DNA from: JBKHHU01 sp046539045
Lineage (GTDB): Bacteria; Planctomycetota; Phycisphaerae; SM23-33
DNA length: 20,420 nt
Assembly: GCA_046539045.1 (NCBI GenBank)
Contig: JBKHHU010000045.1
Span: 1-20,420, forward strand
Reading direction: 5' to 3'
Shown: piece after piece, positions 7,212-13,589 of the stretch
Numbering within the stretch: position 1 is the stretch's first letter
Layout: every line of letters begins with the position of its first letter
Program-made: the position numbers and the translations under genes
The notes under the pieces: generated by a model
Told to the model about the DNA's origin: nothing
The model's database searches: none
What the model saw: only the letters and a program-made list of their open reading frames with translations

Positions 7212-8282
7212 CTACTCGATCAGCATCGCGTCGCCGTAGGAGAAGAACCGGTAGCGGTTCTCCACCGCCTGCTGATACGCGCTGAGGATCATCGGCAAGC
7301 CGTCGGTGGAGCCCGGGCTGCATAGGGCAGCCACCAGCATCAGCAGCGTGCTTTTCGGCAGGTGGAAGTTGGTAATCAGCCCGTCGATGGCCCGGATCGG
7401 TGACGGGGGCGAGATGAAGATGTCCGTCCAGCCGCTGGCCGGGCTCAGCGGGAAGCCGTCGCAATCGCGCGCGACCGTCTCCAGCACCCGTACGGACGTC
7501 GTGCCTACCGCAATGATGCGCCGGCCGTCTCGGCGAGCCTGGTTCAGCGTCTCGGCCGTCTGCTCGGACAGCTCGTACCACTCGCTGTGCATCTTGTGCT
7601 CGTCGATCCGATCCACCTTCACCGGCTGGAAGGTCCCCATCCCGACGTGCAGGGTCACGCGGGCCTGCTGCATTCCGGCAGAGGTCAGCCGCTGGATGAG
7701 TTCCTCGGTGAAGTGCAGTCCGGCAGTCGGGGCGGCCACCGCACCGGGTCGCTCTGCGTAAACCGTTTGATAGCGATCGTGGTCGGCGGTGTCGTCGCTG
7801 TCCTTGCCGCGACGGATGTACGGCGGGAGCGGCGTTCTGCCGGCTTGGGACAGAATCTCCGCCGCGGAGGCCTCCGGGGCCGGCTGAACGATGTACCGAC
7901 CCTTGCCCAGATCTTCACGCAGGATCAACTGCACCCCTGCCGAATTTTCCAGTTCGATCCCTTCGCCGATCTTGCACCGGCCGGCGTTGCGGAGCATGAC
8001 CTCCCACCGCCCTTCCTCGAGTTGCTGGAGAAACAGGCCCTCGATCTGCCCGCCAGTGGCCCGCCGACAGAAGAAGCGAGCAGGGATCACCTTTGTGTCA
8101 TTGAACACCAGCAGATCGCCCTCCCGCAACAGATCCGGCAGATCCGCAAAGACATGGTGGGATACCCTGCCTGCCGACCGTTGGAGCCGCATCAGGCGCG
8201 ACCGGTCGCGCCGGTCGGCCGGCTTTTGCGCAATCAACGATTCAGGCAGGTGATAATCGAAATCAGAAGTCGTCAACGTCAT
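7212..8282 (-). CDS. queA: S-adenosylmethionine:tRNA ribosyltransferase-isomerase
   Basis: A 356-residue enzyme that transfers and isomerises the ribosyl part of SAM onto preQ1 at tRNA position 34, giving epoxyqueuosine, the penultimate step of queuosine synthesis. Hallmarks in order: DYHLPESLIAQ near the N terminus, VFNDTKVIPARF (59-70), APTAGLHFT (184-192), LHVGMGTFQPV (211-221), HKMHSEWYEL (229-238), AVGTTSVRVLE (258-268) and TNFHLPKSTLLMLV (304-317). Length is normal for QueA (about 340-360). The ATG at 8282 has AAGG about 10 bases upstream. No other queuosine gene (tgt, queC-G) is in view, so it is a stand-alone unit. Its leader contains a hairpin at 8305-8346 but no recognisable preQ1 riboswitch. 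Confidence 0.95.
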   Translation of the reverse strand: MTLTTSDFDYHLPESLIAQKPADRRDRSRLMRLQRSAGRVSHHVFADLPDLLREGDLLVFNDTKVIPARFFCRRATGGQIEGLFLQQLEEGRWEVMLRNAGRCKIGEGIELENSAGVQLILREDLGKGRYIVQPAPEASAAEILSQAGRTPLPPYIRRGKDSDDTADHDRYQTVYAERPGAVAAPTAGLHFTEELIQRLTSAGMQQARVTLHVGMGTFQPVKVDRIDEHKMHSEWYELSEQTAETLNQARRDGRRIIAVGTTSVRVLETVARDCDGFPLSPASGWTDIFISPPSPIRAIDGLITNFHLPKSTLLMLVAALCSPGSTDGLPMILSAYQQAVENRYRFFSYGDAMLIE

Positions 8283-8295
8283 ACGGTATCTACCT

Positions 8296-8308
8296 TATCA
8301 GGTGATTC
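8296..8308 (+). repeat. 13-bp near-direct repeat, left copy
   Basis: TATCAGGTGATTC, matched at 12 of 13 positions by TATCAGGTGAATC at 8569-8581. The copies are 273 bp apart and bracket most of the gap. The left copy lies in the queA leader just upstream of its ribosome binding site. Confidence 0.45.
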
Positions 8309-8346
8309 CGGTAAAGCTATGGGAAGAACTCCCACCGGTCCGGAAT
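8305..8346 (-). promoter_or_regulatory. Two-tier hairpin in the queA leader
   Basis: ATTCCGG (8305-8311) pairs with CCGGAAT (8340-8346), and inside it TGGGA (8320-8324) pairs with TCCCA (8330-8334) around a 5-base loop. It ends about 22 bases before the queA start. It may be an RNA structure affecting queA expression; it does not match the preQ1-I consensus I know. Confidence 0.35.
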
Positions 8347-8368
8347 TGCCCCTAACGTCGCTCACGAA

Positions 8369-8455
8369 TTGTCCACAATGGTGCCTTAGTCCGTAAATAG
8401 CAGGCGCTTCAGCGTCTAGACTTACTTTTCACCACTTACCCACAGTCTATTCACA
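8369..8455 (+). other. Cluster of three DnaA-box-like 9-mers
   Basis: TTGTCCACA (8369-8377), TTACCCACA (8436-8444) and CTATTCACA (8447-8455), all in the same orientation. The first two differ from TTATCCACA at one position; the third differs from TTWTNCACA at one. The surrounding segment is A/T-richer than the genes. It could be a replication-origin part, a DnaA-titration site or a DnaA-controlled promoter; no dnaA or dnaN is in this window. Confidence 0.35.
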
Positions 8456-8568
8456 AGCGACCGTCTTGCCGCTTTTTGCCATTATTCCTTGCCGTTTTAT
8501 GATCAGGTTACGGATGAACCGCTTGCGGGTCTTCCTCACCCGTCGAGTAGGGTGCCCCGGTATGGTGG

Positions 8569-8581
8569 TATCAGGTGAATC
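8569..8581 (+). repeat. 13-bp near-direct repeat, right copy
   Basis: TATCAGGTGAATC, partner of the copy at 8296-8308 (one mismatch). Confidence 0.45.
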
Positions 8582-8685
8582 GCCTTACCTTCTCCTGCGT
8601 ACTTCCCGGAGCGGCAATGGCAAGTAATCCCGTGCTGGAGAGCAGCCGTGGGAGGTTTCGCCTAACGCCATCAGGCAGCGGAGTC

Positions 8686-9561
8686 TCACCCGCTCTGGTG
8701 TTCCAGATCGTCGGGAGTCGCACGTTTCCCGATCATCGAAATGCCCAACTCGTCGGCCAGGGCAAGGGTAGCCGGCTTGTCCACGATCATCGTCTTGCCC
8801 GCTTCCAGCACGAGGCAGCAGCATTTGGCGTCCTTGAGGTTCCGCAGCGTGCTCGGGCCGACGGTAGGCACGTCGAACCGCATATCCTGTTTCGGACGGG
8901 CGACTTTCACCATCGTCCACCCGCCGACCCGGCAGACCCTCCCTGCCCGGCGGATCATCGCGTCGGTGCCTTCCATCGCCTCCACAGCGACGATGTCCAT
9001 TTCCTTGATGGCGATCGACTGCCCGATGTCCAGGTCGGCAGAGCTGCGGGCGATCCGCCAGCCGAATTCCACGTCGGCTTCCACGTTCCGCGGAACGGGC
9101 GTCCGGGTCATCAATCCTTCATCGGCAAGATGTTCTTCGCAGTATTTCACGCAGGATACCAGTTCAATGCCTTCCATTCTCAATTCGTTGGCCACCGCCA
9201 GCAGGATGGCATTGTCCCGCCGGTCGTTGCGGATCTTGAAGTACCAAAGTCGGGCGGTCCGCAGGTCGGGGATCCACCGCAACAACCGTAGCGGCGAGTA
9301 AATTTCGCGTTTCCGCACCCCGCCGATCATCACCGCTTCGCGAACGCCCCGGCGGCGCAACCAGCCCATCCATGAATTCATACGGACCGGGCCGCCCCAG
9401 GTCCACTCGTCGGAGAAATCTTTCAGCCACGGCGAGGCGAAGTCGCTGAGCCCGACGGTCACCACCCGCCGGCCTGCCTTGCGCATGCCGTTGGCGACCA
9501 TGAACGGTGGACGCCCGAACCCGGCGATCAAGCCCACCGGCTGACGATGATCGCGGATCAT
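8686..9561 (-). CDS. lpxI: UDP-2,3-diacylglucosamine pyrophosphatase, LpxI type (DUF1009)
   Basis: A 291-residue LpxI-family enzyme, which cleaves UDP-2,3-diacylglucosamine to lipid X and UMP, the fourth step of lipid A synthesis, replacing LpxH in many non-gamma-proteobacterial lineages. The N-terminal domain opens with GLIAGFGRPPFMVANGMRKA. The C-terminal DUF1009 domain shows GQSIAIKEMDIVAVEAMEGT, DAMIRRAG, MVKVARPKQDMRFDVPTVGP (with the Asp region essential in Caulobacter LpxI), VLEAGKTMIVD and a terminal ALADELGISMIG. The ATG at 9561 overlaps the lpxD stop as ATGA, so the two are almost certainly translationally coupled. It is the last gene of the lysS-lol-lpxD-lpxI run; no terminator with a T-run is evident after it. 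Confidence 0.92.
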   Translation of the reverse strand: MIRDHRQPVGLIAGFGRPPFMVANGMRKAGRRVVTVGLSDFASPWLKDFSDEWTWGGPVRMNSWMGWLRRRGVREAVMIGGVRKREIYSPLRLLRWIPDLRTARLWYFKIRNDRRDNAILLAVANELRMEGIELVSCVKYCEEHLADEGLMTRTPVPRNVEADVEFGWRIARSSADLDIGQSIAIKEMDIVAVEAMEGTDAMIRRAGRVCRVGGWTMVKVARPKQDMRFDVPTVGPSTLRNLKDAKCCCLVLEAGKTMIVDKPATLALADELGISMIGKRATPDDLEHQSG

Positions 9562-10622
9562 TCGTCGTCTCCGTTCTCCGCTTCCATGCTGCGAAGCAAC
9601 CGGCGCATCTGCTCCAGTTCCCGACTCATCCGCCGCATCTCGCGCCGCATCTCCGGCAGCTTGGATTGCGTAACCGCCACCTTCCGGGCCACTTCCAGCG
9701 GAATGGCCGGGTAGCCCCAATATTTTCCGGGCTTTTTCACTTCCGAAGTGACGATCGTCTTCCCGCCGGTCATCACGCCGCCGGTCACCTTCAGGTGCCC
9801 CGCCACGCCAGTCTGCCCGCCGAAGACGCAATAGTCGCCGATCTCCGCAGAGCCCGCGATGCCCACCTGGGCCACGAACAGGCACCCGCGCCCCACCGTG
9901 GTTCCGTGCCCGATGGTCACCGAATTGCTGAACTTCGTGCCCGAACCGACCTTCGTCGCACCGAGCGTCGCCCGGTCCACCGAGCAGTTGGCGCCCATTT
10001 CCACGTCGTCGCCGATCTCGGCGATGCCCGCCACAGGAATCTTATGGTGCCGACCCTGGTGCGTGGCGTAGCCGAATCCGTCCTGTCCGATGGTGCAGTT
10101 GGCGTGCAGGGTCACGCGGTCGCCGAGGACGCAGCCGTCGTAAATCACCGTGTTGGCGTGGAGGATGCAGTCGTCACCGATCTTCGCGCCGGGACCAATG
10201 TAAACACCGGGGTACAGCACGCAATTGTCTCCCACGATCGCGGCGTCGGCGACGGTCACGAAGGCTGCGATGCGGGCGTTCTCGCCGATCTCGGCGGAGT
10301 CTGCGATATTGGCCCGCTCGTCGATTCCTTCAAATTCCGGTTCGCGGAAGCCGTAGAACAGGACCATGGCGTTCCGGAAGGCGAAATAGGGGTCTTCGCA
10401 GCGGATCAAGGCCGGTCCGGGCCCGTCGTAGTCCTCGCTGACGATCACTGCCGCCGCGGAGGTGGACTCCATCTGCGACACGTACCGCGGGTTGGCGAGG
10501 AACGAAATCTCGCTGTCGGCGGCTTCCTGCAATGAGGCAACACCGGTGACAACCGTGTCACCGTCGCCCTGGAGCGACCCACCCAGCTTCTCGGCAAGTT
10601 CAGCCAACGTCAGTTCAAGCAT
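9558..10622 (-). CDS. lpxD: UDP-3-O-acylglucosamine N-acyltransferase
   Basis: A 354-residue beta-helix acyltransferase that adds the 2-N-acyl chain in the third step of lipid A synthesis. It has the N-terminal uridine-binding domain (about 1-100, with EISFLANPRYVSQM at 38-51), hexapeptide repeats (about 100-290) including IGQDGFGYA (178-186), and SVTIGHGTTVG with His239 at the position of the E. coli catalytic His239 (IGHG here, IAHN in E. coli). Next come AQVGIAGSAEIGDY, GGQTGVAGHL and YWGYPAIPLE, then a charged coiled-coil-like tail (about 320-348). The ATG at 10622 follows AGAGGAAAAC and is the family start; an in-frame extension to 10730 is non-conserved. The 4-bp overlap with lpxI couples the two. 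Confidence 0.93.
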   Translation of the reverse strand: MLELTLAELAEKLGGSLQGDGDTVVTGVASLQEAADSEISFLANPRYVSQMESTSAAAVIVSEDYDGPGPALIRCEDPYFAFRNAMVLFYGFREPEFEGIDERANIADSAEIGENARIAAFVTVADAAIVGDNCVLYPGVYIGPGAKIGDDCILHANTVIYDGCVLGDRVTLHANCTIGQDGFGYATHQGRHHKIPVAGIAEIGDDVEMGANCSVDRATLGATKVGSGTKFSNSVTIGHGTTVGRGCLFVAQVGIAGSAEIGDYCVFGGQTGVAGHLKVTGGVMTGGKTIVTSEVKKPGKYWGYPAIPLEVARKVAVTQSKLPEMRREMRRMSRELEQMRRLLRSMEAENGDDE

Positions 10623-10694
10623 GTTTTCCTCTATCGATGCCCGCCGGGCAGAGGTGCGACATTCCGGTCCGGAGGGAAGAAATTGATTTCCGCG

Positions 10695-10723
10695 AGAATA
10701 GGTCTTCGCACCCGCCAGTGCAA
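10695..10723 (-). promoter_or_regulatory. Possible promoter for lpxD-lpxI
   Basis: TTGCAC (10718-10723), a 17-base spacer and TATTCT (10695-10700) on the minus strand, within the 232-bp gap between the Lol-like ATPase and lpxD. The -10 is fair and the -35 poor. It would let lpxD-lpxI be expressed apart from the lysS-lol genes. Confidence 0.4.
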
Positions 10724-10803
10724 GAGGCAACGGCGGGGTGTATGAGTTGTATCACCCTGATGATCGCAAGGCAGGACCGGACTTCCCGGACGTGAGCGTT
10801 TCG

Positions 10804-10861
10804 GCGGTAGCTCTTTACAGACACAGATTCCAGAAGTCGCCGTTCAGCATCGAGCTACCGC
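10804..10861 (-). repeat. 10-bp inverted repeat spanning the ATPase stop codon
   Basis: GCGGTAGCTC (10804-10813) and GAGCTACCGC (10852-10861) are perfect complements separated by 38 bases; one arm contains the TAG stop of the Lol-like ATPase. It may act as a terminator, an mRNA 3' stem or a processing site before lpxD. There is no T-run. Confidence 0.45.
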
Positions 10862-11760
10862 TCATTCAGTTTGCCGTCACGCAGGTGCAGCACGCGGTCT
10901 GTCATCTCCGCCAGGGACGCGTCGTGGGTCACCATGAGAATGGTCTGCCCGGAGCGGTTGCATTCCAGCAGCAGGTCCATGATGTGCCTGCCGGTCTTGC
11001 TGTCCAGGTTTCCGGTGGGTTCGTCGGCCAGCAGGATCCGGGGCTCGTTCAGCAAGGCCCTGGCGATGGCCACGCGCTGCCGTTCGCCACCCGACAGTTC
11101 CTTGGGCTTGTGCTTCAGCCGGTCCCCGAGGCCCACGTCCTCCAGAATCTTCGCCGCCCGGGCCCGGACCGCACCGCGTCGCCGGAACCAGTCCGCAATT
11201 CCCGGCTTGATGCGGGAGGCGATGATTACGTTCTCCAGCACGTTCAGTTCCGGCAGCAGGTGGTACTGCTGGAAGACGAACCCGATGTCCCGGTTGCGAA
11301 GCCGATCGCGCTGGCGCTGAGCCTGATTCTTGAGTATCGAGTGAATCACCGGAATGCCCACGGCGAACGCGATGAGCGACAGAGCGGCCGAGAGGACCAG
11401 GCTCATGGTGTTGATTTCGCGCAACCACTCGGTCATCAACAGGAAAGGGACTCCGCCCGCGACAACACTGAACAACACGGCGGACGCGATGGACACCAGC
11501 CAGGGGACGCTCCGATCGCTCGGCTGCTTGCCGAAGAGTTCCACGACCCCGTCGTCGGCGCGATCCAACTGCCCGATCAGGTGCAGCAGCGTGCTCTTTC
11601 CGCTACCGGATGCGCCGATGATCGACGCGAACTGGCCGCTCTTGACCTCGAAGTTTACCCCGCGCAACACACGCAGTTCGACCTCGCCCAGCTGGTACGT
11701 CTTCTTGAGCTTCCGAACGCGAACGGCGGGCGCCGAAGCCGCCGGAGGTTTTTTACTCAT
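10855..11760 (-). CDS. lolD: LolD-like ABC transporter ATPase with an inserted two-helix membrane hairpin
   Basis: A 301-residue nucleotide-binding subunit of the LolD/MacB class, predicted to power an FtsX-type permease at the inner membrane. All ATPase motifs are present: A-loop Tyr22, Walker A GASGSGKST (49-57), Q-loop FVFQQYHLLP (161-170), signature LSGGERQRVAIARAL (222-236), Walker B ILLADEPTG (242-250, catalytic E247), D-loop NLDS and H-loop H279. Between GVVELFGKQ and the Q-loop, where LolD has about 20 residues, there are about 65 more (roughly 84-150) containing two hydrophobic runs (about 86-110 and 117-142) followed by a basic linker QAQRQRDRLRNR. The frame and GC content are continuous, so this is not an obvious chimera. 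The ATG at 11760 has GGAGG nine bases upstream and overlaps the permease stop by 8 bases, implying coupled translation. A lipoprotein-release role is inferred. Confidence 0.85.
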   Translation of the reverse strand: MSKKPPAASAPAVRVRKLKKTYQLGEVELRVLRGVNFEVKSGQFASIIGASGSGKSTLLHLIGQLDRADDGVVELFGKQPSDRSVPWLVSIASAVLFSVVAGGVPFLLMTEWLREINTMSLVLSAALSLIAFAVGIPVIHSILKNQAQRQRDRLRNRDIGFVFQQYHLLPELNVLENVIIASRIKPGIADWFRRRGAVRARAAKILEDVGLGDRLKHKPKELSGGERQRVAIARALLNEPRILLADEPTGNLDSKTGRHIMDLLLECNRSGQTILMVTHDASLAEMTDRVLHLRDGKLNER

Positions 11761-13537
11761 AGCGCAACGCCTCCACCGGTTGCAGCCGTCCGGCACGCAT
11801 GGCAGGCACTGCCGCCCCGATCACGCCGGAACACACGGCCGCCACGCCGATCCACAGCACCGTGTTCAGCTGGACCTCGTTGGGAATCTTGTTGAACAGA
11901 TACGTCTCCTTCGACCAAACATAGACGCCCGTCAAGCGGCCTATTCCGTCGTGAATCGGGTTGATGTTGTGCACGAACGCCCACCCCAGAAGCGAACCGA
12001 AGATGGACCCGACCAGGCCAATGACCGCACCGTAGGCCAGGAAAATGCCCGCCACGCCAAGGTTGCTGGCTCCCAGCGCCTTGAGCACGCCGATGTCAGG
12101 TGTCTTCTGCACCACGATGATGTAGAGAATCACGAAAATCAGGATCACCACTACCCCGGCCATCAGGCCGAACATCAACAGGGAAAGCGTCCGCTGGGCT
12201 TCGAGCGGGGCGATGAGCTTCCGCTGCTTCTGGCGCCAGGTCTGGACGCTCACGTCCGCCTGCGAGGCTCCCGGGTACCGGGCAGGATCCGCCGCCATCC
12301 GGGACCAGACGCGATCAACGCGCTGGGCAATCGCCCGGAGCGTGCGTTCATCCGTCACGCCCTCGGAGACCTTGATGTGCACCTGGCTGCACCGTTTGGG
12401 GTCTTCCATCCCGTTGAGTCGCTGCAGCGTGTCGAACGGAACGTAGACGAACTGCGTGTCGATGCTGTGGACATCCGTACTCGCGTCGTCGATGACCGTC
12501 ATGGTCGCCACGCGTGGCTCGATGTTGGTGACCGAGGTGCCCCTTTGGCCGATCGGGAACACGTACAGCGCAACGTTGTGCCCGGGAACGAGGTAGCGAA
12601 CCGTCCGGCCTTCGGGGGTGCGGAAGCTCAGGCCCTGGATGCCCAGTCCCAGAATGATCCGTTTGTCGGCCTCGCCAAGCAACCGGTTCCGCAGCTGTGC
12701 GGTCATCTGCTCCTGGACTGCCAGTTGCTGCTCGATCCGGGCGGCGGCTTCGTCGGTCTCTGCCTGGTTGTAAGCGTCCTGCAGTTGGATGATGCGGCGA
12801 TTGCTTTCCTGAATGTCTTTGCGGATTTCCTCCTGGTGGATCAGGTCGTAGATCGCCTGGTCGTGCAGGCTCACTGCGGTGCGGATCCGCTGCAGAAAAC
12901 GGAGCAGTTCTGCCGGCAGGGGCTTACCCCCCGTCTGCTTGACTTGCCGGTTAAGTTGCTCCGGCGGCCCCCCGGTGTATTCCAGCATGGATTCGACGGT
13001 CATGGTCCCGCGGTAGCCTTCGGTCTCTTCTCTGGCCAGGGCGAGGATCCGCTGTTTGTCCTCCCGGACCGCCTGAACGACCTTCCGTATATTGGGAGTG
13101 AACACCGCGTTGACGTTGCCTTCCTGAACGAACAGGCCCTCCTCGAAGTCGGTGGCGCGGTTGCGCTCCGGAAGGCGGATGCCCGCGATCTGGATCGGCT
13201 GGCGGTAATTCTGGTCCGGCACCTGAAGGAACCCGTAGGAGACGATGAACGGGCTGGCCGATTCCACGCCCGGCACCGGCTGGACCTCCAGTTCGTCGTC
13301 GCCGTTTTCGATGGCGCGGATCAACTCGTCGTAGTACGGCATACCGGCCTGGGAGCGTGGCTCGACGATGATATCGCCGAACAGGCCTTTGGCGGCTACT
13401 TCGATCTTGTTGAGGAAGCCGTTCATCACGCTGGCGGTGGCGATCATGAGAAACACACAGATCGTCACCGACAGCACCGCCAGATAGGCGATGGGTCGGC
13501 CCCAGAGGTACCGAAGGCATAGAAAAAGCTTGTACAT
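11753..13537 (-). CDS. FtsX/LolC-LolE-like ABC permease with extended periplasmic domain
   Basis: A 594-residue permease of MacB/LolC-E topology: TM1 about 17-38, a periplasmic domain of about 415 residues, then TM2 (452-476), TM3 (494-520) and TM4 (557-580). The coupling-helix region TPDIGVLKALGAS (479-491) and the terminal PAMRAGRLQPVEALRYE are typical of LolC/LolE. These proteins are usually about 400 residues; the excess lies at about 141-293, between the first periplasmic segment (PIQIAGIRLPERN) and ILGLGIQGL, and contains a glutamine/glutamate-rich coiled-coil-like stretch (about 205-290). It overlaps the ATPase gene by 8 bases. Only one permease gene is seen, so a homodimer is the simplest inference. 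The ATG at 13537 has GGGGAG 3-4 bases upstream. Likely function: lipoprotein or other envelope export, not proven by sequence. Confidence 0.85.
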   Translation of the reverse strand: MYKLFLCLRYLWGRPIAYLAVLSVTICVFLMIATASVMNGFLNKIEVAAKGLFGDIIVEPRSQAGMPYYDELIRAIENGDDELEVQPVPGVESASPFIVSYGFLQVPDQNYRQPIQIAGIRLPERNRATDFEEGLFVQEGNVNAVFTPNIRKVVQAVREDKQRILALAREETEGYRGTMTVESMLEYTGGPPEQLNRQVKQTGGKPLPAELLRFLQRIRTAVSLHDQAIYDLIHQEEIRKDIQESNRRIIQLQDAYNQAETDEAAARIEQQLAVQEQMTAQLRNRLLGEADKRIILGLGIQGLSFRTPEGRTVRYLVPGHNVALYVFPIGQRGTSVTNIEPRVATMTVIDDASTDVHSIDTQFVYVPFDTLQRLNGMEDPKRCSQVHIKVSEGVTDERTLRAIAQRVDRVWSRMAADPARYPGASQADVSVQTWRQKQRKLIAPLEAQRTLSLLMFGLMAGVVVILIFVILYIIVVQKTPDIGVLKALGASNLGVAGIFLAYGAVIGLVGSIFGSLLGWAFVHNINPIHDGIGRLTGVYVWSKETYLFNKIPNEVQLNTVLWIGVAAVCSGVIGAAVPAMRAGRLQPVEALRYE

Positions 13538-13553
13538 TTGCTCCCCTGTCGGG

Positions 13554-13580
13554 CGGGCCCGGTTTGGGGGACGGGCCCCG
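13554..13580 (-). repeat. GC hairpin between lysS and the permease gene
   Basis: CGGGCCCG (13554-13561) can pair with CGGGCCCCG (13572-13580) with one bulge and a 10-base loop, in the 52-bp gap after lysS. It may reduce read-through or protect an mRNA end; there is no T-run. Confidence 0.35.
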
Positions 13581-13589
13581 TTGTGGGAA

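Larger units (their letters stand above)
8283..8685. other. 403-bp non-coding gap between queA and lpxI
   Basis: This is the only stretch over 300 bp without a supported gene. It contains the queA leader hairpin (8305-8346), DnaA-box-like 9-mers (8369-8455), a more A/T-rich segment around 8390-8515, and two near-identical 13-mers (8296-8308 and 8569-8581) bracketing most of it. I looked for tRNA, tmRNA, SRP RNA, RNase P RNA and riboswitch signatures and found none. A 30-codon basic frame (8447-8539, minus) is too weak to call. Confidence 0.6.

Noticed and set aside
8447..8539. Minus-strand 30-codon frame rich in Arg/Lys starting at GTG
   Set aside because: No ribosome binding site, no recognised family, and it overlaps the DnaA-box-like sites; short basic frames arise easily by chance.
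8283..8685. RNase P RNA, tmRNA, SRP RNA or preQ1 riboswitch in the queA-lpxI gap
   Set aside because: None of the conserved sequence signatures I know for these RNAs could be found on either strand.
9562..9885. Upstream extension of the lpxI frame
   Set aside because: Shadow of lpxD; the ATG at 9561 gives the conserved LpxI N terminus and the ATGA overlap.
11354..13522. Plus-strand open frame of 722 codons
   Set aside because: Antisense to the permease and ATPase genes; no recognisable domain, compositionally biased, a shadow.
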